From: Paracoccus amoyensis
GTDB taxonomy: Bacteria > Pseudomonadota > Alphaproteobacteria > Rhodobacterales > Rhodobacteraceae
DNA length: 64,000 bases
Assembly: GCF_014490725.1 (NCBI RefSeq)
Contig: NZ_JACOQL010000004.1
Span: 1 to 64,000 of the forward strand
Direction of reading: 5' to 3'
Below are positions 15,791-24,746 of this stretch, piece after piece. The stretch's first letter is position 1; each line of letters starts with the position of its first letter. Under the pieces are notes generated by a model. That model was not told the origin of the DNA. It saw nothing but the letters and a program-made list of their open reading frames with translations, and did not search any database. Made by a program: the position numbers and the translations under genes.

Positions 15791-18538
15791 ATGAACGCCG
15801 TCGAGATCGAAGAAGCCATTTCCCAGCTTGCCGAACAGCCTTTTGAGGCGGCCGAGTTTCCCTATGCCTTCCTGCTGGCCTTCGGGAACAAGGATACCAC
15901 GATCAAGCGCCTGCGCGCGGGCAACTCGAACAAATCCGACCTCGGCGGCGTCCTTCAGACCAGCAACATCCACATCAAGACCTGCGCCGAGGGCGAGGCA
16001 ACCGTGACCCTGCGCGCCTTGCGCGAAAGCCCCGCCACCGCGCGGGCCAAGGCGAAGTTCATCCTCGCCACCGACGGGGTCGAGTTTCAGGCCGAAGACC
16101 TGACCTCGGGCGAGGCCATCATCTGCCCCTATGCCGATTTCCCGAACCATTTCGGCTTCTTCCTGTCGCTGGCCGGCATCACCACCGTCCGCGCCATCCG
16201 CGAGAACGCCTTCGACATCAAGGCGACCGGCCGCCTGAACCGGCTCTATATCGAACTGCTGAAGGACAACCCCGAATGGGGCGCCGCCGCGCGACGGCAC
16301 GAGATGAACCAGTTCATGGCCCGGCTGATCTTCTGCTTCTTTGCCGAGGATACCGGGATCTTCGCGCAGGAAACCGTCTTCACCCGCACCATCGACACGA
16401 TGAGCGCGCGGGACAGCTCGAACACCCATGAGGTGATCGGCGAACTGTTCCGGGCGATGAACACCAGGGCCGAGGATCGCGCGGCCGCAGGCATCCTCCG
16501 CTGGGCCGACCCCTTTCCCTATGTGAACGGCGAACTCTTCTCCGGCACCACCGAGGCGCCGCGCTTCAGCAGGATCGCGCGCTCCTACCTTCTGACCATC
16601 GGGGGCTTGGACTGGACGCGGGTGAACCCGGACATTTTTGGGTCAATGATCCAGGCCGTCGCGGATGAGGAGGAGCGCGGCGCCCTCGGCATGCACTACA
16701 CATCGGTGCCGAACATCCTGAAGGTGCTGAACCCGCTGTTTCTGGATGACCTGCGCGCGGCGTTGGAGGAGGCGGGCGACAACAGCCGGAAACTGCTGAA
16801 CCTGCGGGGCCGCATGGCGCGGATCAGGGTGTTCGACCCGGCCTGCGGATCGGGCAATTTTCTTGTCATCGCCTATAAGGAGCTGCGGGCGATCGAGGCC
16901 GAAATCAGCCGCCGCCGGGGCGAGGCTGATCGGCGGTCCGAGATCACCCTGACCAATTTCCGCGGCATCGAACTGCGCGACTTTCCCGCCACCATCGCCC
17001 GGCTGGCGTTGATCATCGCGGAATATCAATGCGACGTGCTGCACAGGGGGCAGCGCGAGGCCACGCGGGATTTCCTGCCGCTGGACAGCAAGAACTGGAT
17101 CACCTGCGGCAACGCCCTGCGGCTGGACTGGCTGTCGATCTGCCCGCCGACCGGAACGGGGGTGAAGCTGCGCGGGGAGGATCTGTTCGCCACCCCGCTG
17201 GATCAGGCCGAGATTGATTTCGAGAATGAGGGTGGCGAGATATTTATCTGTGCAAACCCGCCCTATCAGGGCAGTGTTAATCAAACGCCGTCTCAGAAAG
17301 ACGACATGGCACGTATCTTCTCGCCTGTCCTAAAAACATACAAAGACCTCGACTATGTCGCCGCTTTCGTTCTCAAGGTTGCGCAATTCAATAGGATGAC
17401 AGGCTCAAAGAGCGCCCTTGTGACGACGAACTCGGTCACTCAAGGTGAGCAGGTTGCGATGCTATGGCCTTTGGTGTTCTCGCAAAGAAACGTCATACAT
17501 TTTGCGCATACGTCATTTCTGTGGAGTAATCTTGCAAGTAATAAGGCGGCAGTTACTTGTGTGATTGTCGGACTATCTCCAATGGAAGAAAGCGAATGTC
17601 ATCTATTCGATAACGGAGTTGTCCGATCAGTCCGAAACATCGGTCCATACCTTGTTGCAGGTGATTCTGTCATTGTTAAAAAACGCTCCGCGCCACTCTC
17701 GGGGTTGTCAATGATGCAATCAGGCAACAAGCCAACAGATGGTGGCAACCTAATTCTTTCAAGCAATGAGCGGTCGGCGATAGCGAGCACAAGCCCAGCC
17801 AGCATGCGTTTCATGAAGCGGTACGTCGGATCGAGAGAAATCATTAACGGTGGCAACCGCTGGTGCATCTGGATTGAAGACGATGAACTAAATGATGCGA
17901 AGAGTATTCCAGAATTCCGTGAAAGGCTCGAAAGGGTGCGGCGCCTCCGCGAGACAAGCAACGGGAAGCAGGCGAATGACAACGCCGCTTCTCCACATCG
18001 CTTCGTATTCGCTCCGCACAGCAGGGGCCTCTCAATAATGGTCCCGAATGTCTCTTCAGAACAACGACAGTTCCTTCCTTGTAACATCGCTGACTATGCG
18101 ACCGTAGTTTCAAATCTCGCATCGGTAATCTACGACGCCCCGCTCTGGAACATGGCGCTGATCGCCTCGCGCCTGCATCTGGTCTGGATCGGCACCGTCT
18201 GCGGCAAGATGAAAACCGACTTCCGCTATTCCAATACCCTCGGCTGGAACACCTTCCCCGTCCCGCCGCTGATCGAAAAGCAGAAATCCGACCTCACCGC
18301 CTGCGCCGAGGCCATCCTTCTGGCGCGCGAGGCGCATTTCCCCGCCACCATCGCCGACCTCTACGACCCCGAAAACATGCCCGACAACCTCCGCGCCGCC
18401 CATGACCATAACGACGAAGTGCTGGAACGCATCTACATCGGCCGCCGCTTCCGCAACGACACCGAACGGCTGGAACACCTGTTCAGCCTCTATACCAAGA
18501 TGACCACCAAGCCGAAGGCAGTGGCTGGGGGCGTATGA
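15791..18538 (+). CDS. MmeI-like class I DNA methyltransferase (defence/RM)
   Basis: 915 aa. A helical region at about 150-330 (MARLIFCFFAEDTGIF, ALGMHYTSVPNILKVLNPLFLDDLR) leads into the methyltransferase. Motif I is VFDPACGSGNF (from residue 347) and motif IV NPPY is at 489-492, indicating adenine-N6 or cytosine-N4 methylation. The target recognition domain follows (about 500-780) and then a conserved C-terminus. The N-terminal 150 residues resemble the MmeI layout, but I see no D...ExK nuclease motif, so cleavage may rest on other operon proteins. Bases 17230-18130 are visibly lower in GC. It starts one base after the toxin stop. Confidence 0.85.
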   Translation: MNAVEIEEAISQLAEQPFEAAEFPYAFLLAFGNKDTTIKRLRAGNSNKSDLGGVLQTSNIHIKTCAEGEATVTLRALRESPATARAKAKFILATDGVEFQAEDLTSGEAIICPYADFPNHFGFFLSLAGITTVRAIRENAFDIKATGRLNRLYIELLKDNPEWGAAARRHEMNQFMARLIFCFFAEDTGIFAQETVFTRTIDTMSARDSSNTHEVIGELFRAMNTRAEDRAAAGILRWADPFPYVNGELFSGTTEAPRFSRIARSYLLTIGGLDWTRVNPDIFGSMIQAVADEEERGALGMHYTSVPNILKVLNPLFLDDLRAALEEAGDNSRKLLNLRGRMARIRVFDPACGSGNFLVIAYKELRAIEAEISRRRGEADRRSEITLTNFRGIELRDFPATIARLALIIAEYQCDVLHRGQREATRDFLPLDSKNWITCGNALRLDWLSICPPTGTGVKLRGEDLFATPLDQAEIDFENEGGEIFICANPPYQGSVNQTPSQKDDMARIFSPVLKTYKDLDYVAAFVLKVAQFNRMTGSKSALVTTNSVTQGEQVAMLWPLVFSQRNVIHFAHTSFLWSNLASNKAAVTCVIVGLSPMEESECHLFDNGVVRSVRNIGPYLVAGDSVIVKKRSAPLSGLSMMQSGNKPTDGGNLILSSNERSAIASTSPASMRFMKRYVGSREIINGGNRWCIWIEDDELNDAKSIPEFRERLERVRRLRETSNGKQANDNAASPHRFVFAPHSRGLSIMVPNVSSEQRQFLPCNIADYATVVSNLASVIYDAPLWNMALIASRLHLVWIGTVCGKMKTDFRYSNTLGWNTFPVPPLIEKQKSDLTACAEAILLAREAHFPATIADLYDPENMPDNLRAAHDHNDEVLERIYIGRRFRNDTERLEHLFSLYTKMTTKPKAVAGGV

Positions 18539-19317
18539 TGGATAGCTATATCTGCTATCAAATGTGGCATGGTCATCGTGATGCGCTTATTCGGGCGCAC
18601 GAATTCTATGTGCGAGAGGCAAAGGCGCGCCTTCTGACACGGTTTGGGAACATTGAGGCCGAAGCAGATGAAGCGGCCGAACGTGCATTGAAAGATACTT
18701 CACGTTGGTTCGATCCTGATCGGCATGACCCTAGCGACTTCTATGAATCGGCTGCGGAGGTGGGGCAAGAATTTTATGATCTGCTTACCCAGATGCATGA
18801 TGATACACGACTGAACATTATTTCCGGGTTCTTTCATCAATGGGAGAAGAGTCTTCGGCAGTGGCTCGCAGATGAATCCAGAAAGTGGCATCGCGACGAC
18901 AACCTGAGCAACGCAATCTGGAAGGTAAAGTTTGACGATCTCGTTGCGCTCCTTGAAAGCTGGGGTTGGGCGGTGCGTGGCGAACGGTGGTTTGCCGACC
19001 TGAACGCCTGCCGGATGATCGTGAATGTTCATAAGCATGGCGATGGACCATCGTTAGATGCGTTGGCGAAAAATCATCCGCAATATTTGCCAAGTCCACT
19101 CTCATCATTTGGCGGACAGGATTTCATCTCCAACAATAACCCGACCCATGAGGACTTGAAGGTGGATGATCAGGATTTGGATAAGTTTTCAGGTTCAGTT
19201 GTGGAATTCTGGCGAGCGGTCCCAGAAAATGTGACCTTCGGAGAAGTGAAGCTCTCTCCTCCCGTGTGGTTCGCCAAGGCATACAACAAATCTGCACCGG
19301 CAGGAGCTACTTCATGA
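18535..19317 (+). CDS. Unknown protein of defence operon, possible HEPN-type
   Basis: 260 aa, mostly helical, rich in Trp and charged residues, lower GC than its neighbours. Residues 160-166 read R-MIVNV-H followed by KHGDG, which fits the R-x4-6-H signature of HEPN RNases. The rest of the sequence I do not recognise, so the assignment is tentative. It overlaps the methyltransferase stop by 4 nt and the next small ORF by 4 nt, so it is a translated member of the operon. Confidence 0.6.
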   Translation: MMDSYICYQMWHGHRDALIRAHEFYVREAKARLLTRFGNIEAEADEAAERALKDTSRWFDPDRHDPSDFYESAAEVGQEFYDLLTQMHDDTRLNIISGFFHQWEKSLRQWLADESRKWHRDDNLSNAIWKVKFDDLVALLESWGWAVRGERWFADLNACRMIVNVHKHGDGPSLDALAKNHPQYLPSPLSSFGGQDFISNNNPTHEDLKVDDQDLDKFSGSVVEFWRAVPENVTFGEVKLSPPVWFAKAYNKSAPAGATS

Positions 19318-19391
19318 GGCCAGTGACAGTCGTTCCCTCCGCTTCGGTCAATGACACCAGACCAACCACCAGCCCGAAGGCCCGCGCATGA
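19314..19391 (+). CDS. 25-residue ORF bridging two defence genes
   Basis: MRPVTVVPSASVNDTRPTTS plus five residues. The start overlaps the stop of 18535-19317 (ATGA at 19314) and its stop overlaps the start of the AlbA_2 gene (ATGA at 19388). It exactly fills the only gap between them. It could be a coupling peptide that carries ribosomes across, or a real small protein. No known family. Confidence 0.45.
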   Translation: MRPVTVVPSASVNDTRPTTSPKARA

Positions 19392-20860
19392 GCCTTTCCC
19401 CCATCCAGACGCTGGAACGCACCCGAAGGCTGATCGACGACCTGCGCGCCCGCACGGCCGAAACCTCGTGGCTGGAGTTCAAGGAGAACAACGCCGATGG
19501 CCCGCTGATCGGCAAGCTGGTCTCGGCCCTGTCCAACGCCGCGCGTCTGGCCGACCAGCACTTCGCCTATCTGGTCTGGGGTATCCGCGATGGCGATCAC
19601 GAGGCGGCCGGCACGACCTTCGATCCGGCCACCAAACGCGAACAGGGACAGCCGTTCGAGATCTGGCTGGCGAGCCGGCTGCAACCCGGTCTCGATTTCC
19701 GGTTCGAGGAGGTCGAGTATCACGGCCAACGGCTGGTCCTGCTGACCATTCCCGCCGCCGCCACGGCGCCCGTCGAGTTCGACCGCACCGGCTATCTGCG
19801 GATCGGCAGCGCCACGCCGCGCCTGTCCGATCACCCGGAACGGTTGCGGGCGCTGTGGGCGAAACTGCAACCCTATGCGTGGGAGGCGGGGCTTGCGGCG
19901 CAGTTCCTGACCGGTGACGAGATGCTGGCACGGCTCGACTATGCCAATTACTTCGATCTGACCGGTCAGCCCCTACCCGACAACCGGCAGGGCATTTTCG
20001 ACCGGTTTCAGGCCGACCGGCTGATCCAGCCCGATGTCGGCGGTCATTGGAACATCACCAATCTGGGCGCGATCCTGTTTGCCAAGCGGCTGTCCGACTT
20101 CGGCCCTTCGATCGCCCGCAAGGCGGTCAGGTTCGTCGCCTACGGTGGGGCGGGCCGCGCCGATACCGTGACCCATCGCCAGGATGGACAGCGCGGCTAT
20201 GCCGCAGGGTTTCAGGGGCTGGTCGATTACATTGACGGGTTGCTGCCGAGGAACGAGCATATCGGCTCGGCCTTCCGCGAGGAACGCCCGCTCTATCCCC
20301 CTATCGCCATCCGCGAGTTGATCGCCAATGTGCTGATCCATCAGGACATGACGATCACCGGCGCCGGTCCGCTGATCGAGTTGTTCAGCGACCGCATGGA
20401 GATCACCAACCCCGGCGCGCCGCTGGTCAGCCCGGATCGGTTCCTGGACTCTCCGCCTCGGTCCCGCAACGAGGCGCTGGCCTCGCTGATGCGGCGGATG
20501 CGGCTGTGCGAGGAGCAGGGAACCGGGATCGACAAGGTGCTGACGGCGGTCGAATTGCACCAGTTGCCGCCGCCGGACTTTCGCACTGAAGGCGAGGCGG
20601 TTAGGGTCGTGTTCTTCGCCCCGCGCCGCTTTGCAGAGATGACGCCGGAGGAGCGCGTCCGGGCTTGCTACCAGCACGCGGCACTGAAGTACGAAAGCGG
20701 CCAGCGGATGACCAATGCGAGTCTGCGCGACCGGCTCGGCATTGATCCTCGCAATGCTTCACAAGCTTCTGTAATCATTCGCCAGGCCCTGGATGTCGGA
20801 CTCATCCGCCCCGCCGACCCCGAGCATCCGCGTGCGGGCTATGTCCCGTTCTGGGCATGA
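19388..20860 (+). CDS. AlbA_2 (Schlafen-like) domain ATP-binding protein
   Basis: 490 aa. N-terminal AlbA_2 domain (ETSWLEFKENN at about 26-36, YLVWGIRDG, IPAAATAPVEFDRTGYLRIGS). A GHKL-type ATPase region follows (YPPIAIRELIANVLIHQDM, ELFSDRMEITNPGAPL, CEEQGTGIDKVLTAVE). The C-terminus resembles a winged helix. Such proteins (RecG-like/ATP-binding COG2865) are frequent in defence islands; the activity is unproven. It follows the 25-codon ORF with an ATGA overlap. A 177-bp gap with a direct repeat separates it from the helicase. Confidence 0.85.
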   Translation: MSLSPIQTLERTRRLIDDLRARTAETSWLEFKENNADGPLIGKLVSALSNAARLADQHFAYLVWGIRDGDHEAAGTTFDPATKREQGQPFEIWLASRLQPGLDFRFEEVEYHGQRLVLLTIPAAATAPVEFDRTGYLRIGSATPRLSDHPERLRALWAKLQPYAWEAGLAAQFLTGDEMLARLDYANYFDLTGQPLPDNRQGIFDRFQADRLIQPDVGGHWNITNLGAILFAKRLSDFGPSIARKAVRFVAYGGAGRADTVTHRQDGQRGYAAGFQGLVDYIDGLLPRNEHIGSAFREERPLYPPIAIRELIANVLIHQDMTITGAGPLIELFSDRMEITNPGAPLVSPDRFLDSPPRSRNEALASLMRRMRLCEEQGTGIDKVLTAVELHQLPPPDFRTEGEAVRVVFFAPRRFAEMTPEERVRACYQHAALKYESGQRMTNASLRDRLGIDPRNASQASVIIRQALDVGLIRPADPEHPRAGYVPFWA

Positions 20861-20872
20861 GGGCGGCAAGTT

Positions 20873-20989
20873 TTGATCGGGTTTTGATCGCAGGGATGTT
20901 CCGGGGAGAAGTATCGGTGAAAATGTCAATGAAATCAAAAAATTGCTTGGCATCATCGGCAGACTTTCGTCTTGATCGGGTTTTGATCG
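20873..20989 (+). repeat. Direct repeat pair between defence genes
   Basis: The 18-base sequence TTGATCGGGTTTTGATCG occurs at 20873-20890 and again at 20972-20989, 99 bp apart. Each copy itself has two TTGATCG units. They lie in the non-coding gap between the AlbA_2 gene and the helicase. They may be protein-binding sites or a recombination scar. Confidence 0.6.
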
Positions 20990-21037
20990 GACTGCCTACC
21001 CCTCGGGTGATGACGCCTGCTTTGTGGAGCAACGCCC

Positions 21038-23080
21038 ATGCATAAGTCTGTCCCGTCGGTCTCCGTTACCTATGCGCAAAACGGCAACTCGACCCGCCCG
21101 AACGAACTGGGCATGCGCCCTATGCAGGAGCGTGCCTATGAGCGGCGGGGAGAGCAATACCTGCTGATCAAGTCGCCCCCCGCCTCGGGGAAAAGCCGCG
21201 CACTGATGTTCGTCGCGCTGGACAAGCTGCACAATCAGGGCCTGCGCAAGGCGATCATCGTGGTGCCGGAAAAGTCGATCGGGTCCAGCTTTGCCGATGA
21301 GCCGCTGTCGAAATTCGGCTTCTGGGCCGACTGGACGGTGACGCCGAAGTGGAACCTGTGCAACGCCCCTGGCGAAGATGGCGGCAAGGTCGGTTCGGTG
21401 CAGTCATTCCTGGACAGCGATGACCGGGTGCTGGTCTGCACCCATGCAACCTTCCGCTTCGCTGTCGATCGCTTCGGGATCGAGGCGTTCGACGACTGCC
21501 TGATCGTGGTGGATGAGTTCCACCATGTCTCGGCCAACCCCGACAACAAGCTGGGCGCGCATCTAGCCGCGTTCATCGCGCGCGACAAGGTGCATGTCGT
21601 CGCCATGACCGGATCCTATTTCCGGGGCGATGCCGAGGCGGTGCTGATGCCCGAGGACGAGGCGAAATTCGAGACCGTCACCTATACCTATTACGAGCAG
21701 CTGAATGGCTATCGGTATCTGAAAAGGCTGGATATCGGGTATTACTTCTACAGCGGCTCCTATGCCGCCGACATCGTGAAGGTGCTGGACCCGAATGAAA
21801 AGACGATCATCCATATCCCCTCGGTCAATTCGCGCGAAAGCACGAAGGACAAGATCAAGGAGGTCGAGCATATCATCGAGACGCTGGGCGAATGGCAGGG
21901 CACCGATCCCGCGACCGGGTTCCAGCTGGTGAAAACCCCCGAGGGGCGCGTGCTGCGCATCGCCGATCTGGTTGACGACGAGACCGCGAAGCGCGACAGG
22001 GTCTCGGCCGCGCTGAAAGACCCGGCCCAGAAGATGAACCGGGATCATGTCGATATCATCATCGCGCTTGGCATGGCGAAGGAAGGGTTCGACTGGATCT
22101 GGTGCGAACACGCGCTGACAGTCGGTTATCGTTCCAGCCTGACCGAGATCGTGCAGATCATCGGCCGCGCTACACGCGATGCCGAGGGAAAGACCCGCGC
22201 GCGGTTCACCAACCTGATCGCGGAACCGGATGCTTCGGAAGAGGCCGTGCGCGAGGCTGTTAACGACACGCTGAAGGCCATTGCCGCCAGCCTGCTGATG
22301 GAACAGGTGCTGACGCCGCGCTTCAATTTCACGCCGAAGGCCAAGGCGGCGGGGCCGGTCGAAGGCTTCGATTATGGCGAAGGCGGTTATGATCCGAAAA
22401 AGTGTAACATCGGCTTCAATGAAGCTCAGGGGCAGTTCCAGATCGAGATCAACGGCTTGGCGCAACCGAAAAGCAAGGAAGCCGAACGGATCGTCAGCCA
22501 GGACCTGAACGAGGTCATCACCGCCTTCGTCCAGGACAAGACCGCCATCGAGCGCGGCATGTTCGATGAGGAACTCGTGCCCGAGGAACTGACGCAGGTT
22601 CGGCTGGGCAAGATCATCCGGGACAAATACCCGACGCTGGATGCCGAGGATCAGGAGGCGGTGCGTCAGCATGCCATTGCCGCGCTGAATCTGACCCAGC
22701 AGGCGAAGGCTGCGATCAACGAAGGCAGCGGGGAGGGGGGCGGCAGCACGGCCTTCGTCGATGGCGTTCGTCGCTTCGCGATGAGCGTGACGGAACTGGA
22801 CATTGACTTGATCGACCGGATCAATCCGTTCGCCGAGGCCTATGCCATCCTCTCGAAGACGATGGATGAAAACAGCCTGAAGCAGGTTGCTGCGGTGATC
22901 AATGCGCGCAAGGTGCAGCTGACGCCGGACGAGGCGCGCGATCTGGCCAGGCGGGCATTGAAGTTCAAGCAGGAACGAGGGCGGCTGCCCGACATCACCT
23001 CCGCTGACCCGTGGGAAAAGCGCATGGCGGAAGGAGTGGCTTTCCTCGCACGGATGAAGCAAGAGCAGAAGAATGGCTAA
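21038..23080 (+). CDS. DEAD/DEAH-box (SF2) helicase of defence operon
   Basis: 680 aa. Walker A SPPASGKS (46-53), motif II DEFHH (159-163), motif III MTGSY (190-194) and motif VI QIIGRATRD are all present, so it should be an active ATP-dependent translocase. The C-terminal third shows no domain I recognise. ATG 21038 is preceded by TGGAGC. The stop lies 8 nt inside the next gene. In a system with a methyltransferase and nucleases it would likely act as the DNA-tracking motor. Confidence 0.85.
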   Translation: MHKSVPSVSVTYAQNGNSTRPNELGMRPMQERAYERRGEQYLLIKSPPASGKSRALMFVALDKLHNQGLRKAIIVVPEKSIGSSFADEPLSKFGFWADWTVTPKWNLCNAPGEDGGKVGSVQSFLDSDDRVLVCTHATFRFAVDRFGIEAFDDCLIVVDEFHHVSANPDNKLGAHLAAFIARDKVHVVAMTGSYFRGDAEAVLMPEDEAKFETVTYTYYEQLNGYRYLKRLDIGYYFYSGSYAADIVKVLDPNEKTIIHIPSVNSRESTKDKIKEVEHIIETLGEWQGTDPATGFQLVKTPEGRVLRIADLVDDETAKRDRVSAALKDPAQKMNRDHVDIIIALGMAKEGFDWIWCEHALTVGYRSSLTEIVQIIGRATRDAEGKTRARFTNLIAEPDASEEAVREAVNDTLKAIAASLLMEQVLTPRFNFTPKAKAAGPVEGFDYGEGGYDPKKCNIGFNEAQGQFQIEINGLAQPKSKEAERIVSQDLNEVITAFVQDKTAIERGMFDEELVPEELTQVRLGKIIRDKYPTLDAEDQEAVRQHAIAALNLTQQAKAAINEGSGEGGGSTAFVDGVRRFAMSVTELDIDLIDRINPFAEAYAILSKTMDENSLKQVAAVINARKVQLTPDEARDLARRALKFKQERGRLPDITSADPWEKRMAEGVAFLARMKQEQKNG

Positions 23081-24263
23081 GACATTCACAGATGAAGATG
23101 ATGCCCTGCTGGCCGAACTGGGGGTTGAGCCCGAGATCAAGCGCTCCGGCGGTCGGACCGCGCGTGAGGAGCGCATCATTGCCGGGTTCGAAGAAGTGCA
23201 GCGGTTCGTGGACGAGAAGGGTCATGCGCCCCGTCACAGCGAGGATGGCGGCATTTTCGAGCGGCTTTATGCCGTGCGCCTTGATCGGCTGCGAGAGCAG
23301 GCCGAATGCCGTGAACTTTGTCTTCCCCTTGACCGACAAGGGCTGCTGCAAGCTTCGCTGAGCCACCTGACCGCTCCTGACGAGGATCTGGACGACGATG
23401 CCCTCCTCGCTGAACTCGGCATTGAAGCCGAGGCACCGGCGATCACCGAACTGCGCCACGTGCGTTCAAGCGCCGAACGCAAGGCGGCAGACGAGGTCGC
23501 CAACCGCGAGGCCTGTGCCGATTTCGACAAGTTTAAGCCGCTGTTCGAACAGGTTCAGCGTGAACTCGACACCGGCATGCGTGAGACGCGCCCGTTTGAG
23601 CTGAAGGCCGAGATCGAGAAGGGGCGCTTCTTCATCGTCGGCGGCCAGAAAGCCTATGTTGCCGTGAAGGGCGAATTGATGCTGACAGATCAGGGTCGCA
23701 CCGACGCCCGCCTTCGCGTGATTTTCGACAATGGAACGGAAAGCAACATGCTGATGCGCTCGCTTCAGCGGGCACTGAACAAGGACGACGCCGGGCGCCG
23801 GATCACCGATCCAGTCGCAGGCCCGCTTTTTTCGGATGAAGCCGCGACAGAAGATCAGGCCAGCGGCACGATCTATGTCCTGCGCAGCAAGTCGGACCAT
23901 CCTATGGTCGCGGCAAACCGTGACTTGGTGCACAAGATCGGTGTGACGAGCAATGATGTCCAGCAGCGCATCAGGGGTGCGCACCTGCAAACCACGTTTC
24001 TCATGGCGGATGTAGAGCTGGTCGCGACCTACAAGCTCTACAACATTTCCCGCTCGAAGCTTGAAACGCTGATCCACCGCATATTCGGTGCTGTGCGCCT
24101 GGACGTTCAGATTCAGGACCGCTTCGGGCGACCGGTTGTTCCTGAGGAATGGTTCATGGTCCCGTTCTTCGTTATTGATGAAGCGGTCGAAAGAATCAAA
24201 GACGGGACGATCACGAATTACGTCTATGATCCGCAAGTGGCTCGACTGGTCGAGCGGCCTTGA
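23073..24263 (+). CDS. GIY-YIG (T5orf172-type) nuclease of defence operon
   Basis: 396 aa. The C-terminal domain (about 265-390) begins GTIYVLRSKS, continues HKIGVTSNDVQQRIRGAHL, VATYKLYNISRSKLETLIHRIF and RPVVPEEWFMVPFFVIDEA. This is the T5orf172/MUG113 variant of the GIY-YIG fold, with Arg and Glu in the expected order. The N-terminal half is charged and helical with two similar DDALLAELG(I/V)E segments at about 10 and 108, perhaps protein-binding. Start codon overlaps the helicase stop. Likely the cleaving subunit. Confidence 0.8.
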   Translation: MAKTFTDEDDALLAELGVEPEIKRSGGRTAREERIIAGFEEVQRFVDEKGHAPRHSEDGGIFERLYAVRLDRLREQAECRELCLPLDRQGLLQASLSHLTAPDEDLDDDALLAELGIEAEAPAITELRHVRSSAERKAADEVANREACADFDKFKPLFEQVQRELDTGMRETRPFELKAEIEKGRFFIVGGQKAYVAVKGELMLTDQGRTDARLRVIFDNGTESNMLMRSLQRALNKDDAGRRITDPVAGPLFSDEAATEDQASGTIYVLRSKSDHPMVAANRDLVHKIGVTSNDVQQRIRGAHLQTTFLMADVELVATYKLYNISRSKLETLIHRIFGAVRLDVQIQDRFGRPVVPEEWFMVPFFVIDEAVERIKDGTITNYVYDPQVARLVERP

Positions 24264-24326
24264 TCTAGTAGAGATTCTGCTTAAAGCAACTTCATTGGGT
24301 GAAATTTGCGTATTGACAGTGAGATA

Positions 24327-24746
24327 ATGGAAATTTCGTCTATTTTGGCGAGCGAAGGATTTTCTGAGCTGGCTGGTGAGATGATGCGCTATGCTTTGGC
24401 GGTCCCGCAAAAGCTCTGGGGTGATGATACAAAGTCTGAAGAGTGGACTGAGCCAGGATCTCAAGTAGATAGAGCAATCGAGTATCTCAGGTTTCAATTG
24501 GTCCTTCCAGAAATTCAGATTCGAGAGGCGGAGAAAATTGCCGCTGCCATCAATGGGCCGGGAACGCAGTTTATGTTTGTTAGGTCCGATATTTCTGACG
24601 CCGGTGGCGAGTACGCTGAAATATTCTCTTATGATGATCATAAGGAGCTGTGGACAGCCAGCCACCGGGATCGATTAATACGGGCGCTCGATGCACTGAT
24701 GTTGCGGATTGCCGAAACTCGAGGGGAAGCACGTGCCTCTGAGTGA
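24327..24746 (+). CDS. Unknown small protein, low GC, paired with putative nuclease
   Basis: 139 aa from ATG 24327; a TTG at 24306 in the same frame is possible and the ribosome site is weak. Acidic and helical with no recognised motif. It overlaps the next gene by 14 nt, so the two are probably co-expressed. Base composition is near 50% GC, well below the window, consistent with recent acquisition. It may be a partner, immunity or specificity protein for the nuclease. Confidence 0.6.
   Translation: MEISSILASEGFSELAGEMMRYALAVPQKLWGDDTKSEEWTEPGSQVDRAIEYLRFQLVLPEIQIREAEKIAAAINGPGTQFMFVRSDISDAGGEYAEIFSYDDHKELWTASHRDRLIRALDALMLRIAETRGEARASE

Noticed and set aside
15791..16300. MmeI-type nuclease active site at the methyltransferase N-terminus
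   Set aside because: No convincing D...ExK arrangement; ATDGVEFQAED does not fit the needed spacing and lacks the Lys.
21563..23179. 538-codon minus-strand frame opposite the helicase
   Set aside because: Antisense shadow; the plus strand has intact helicase motifs.
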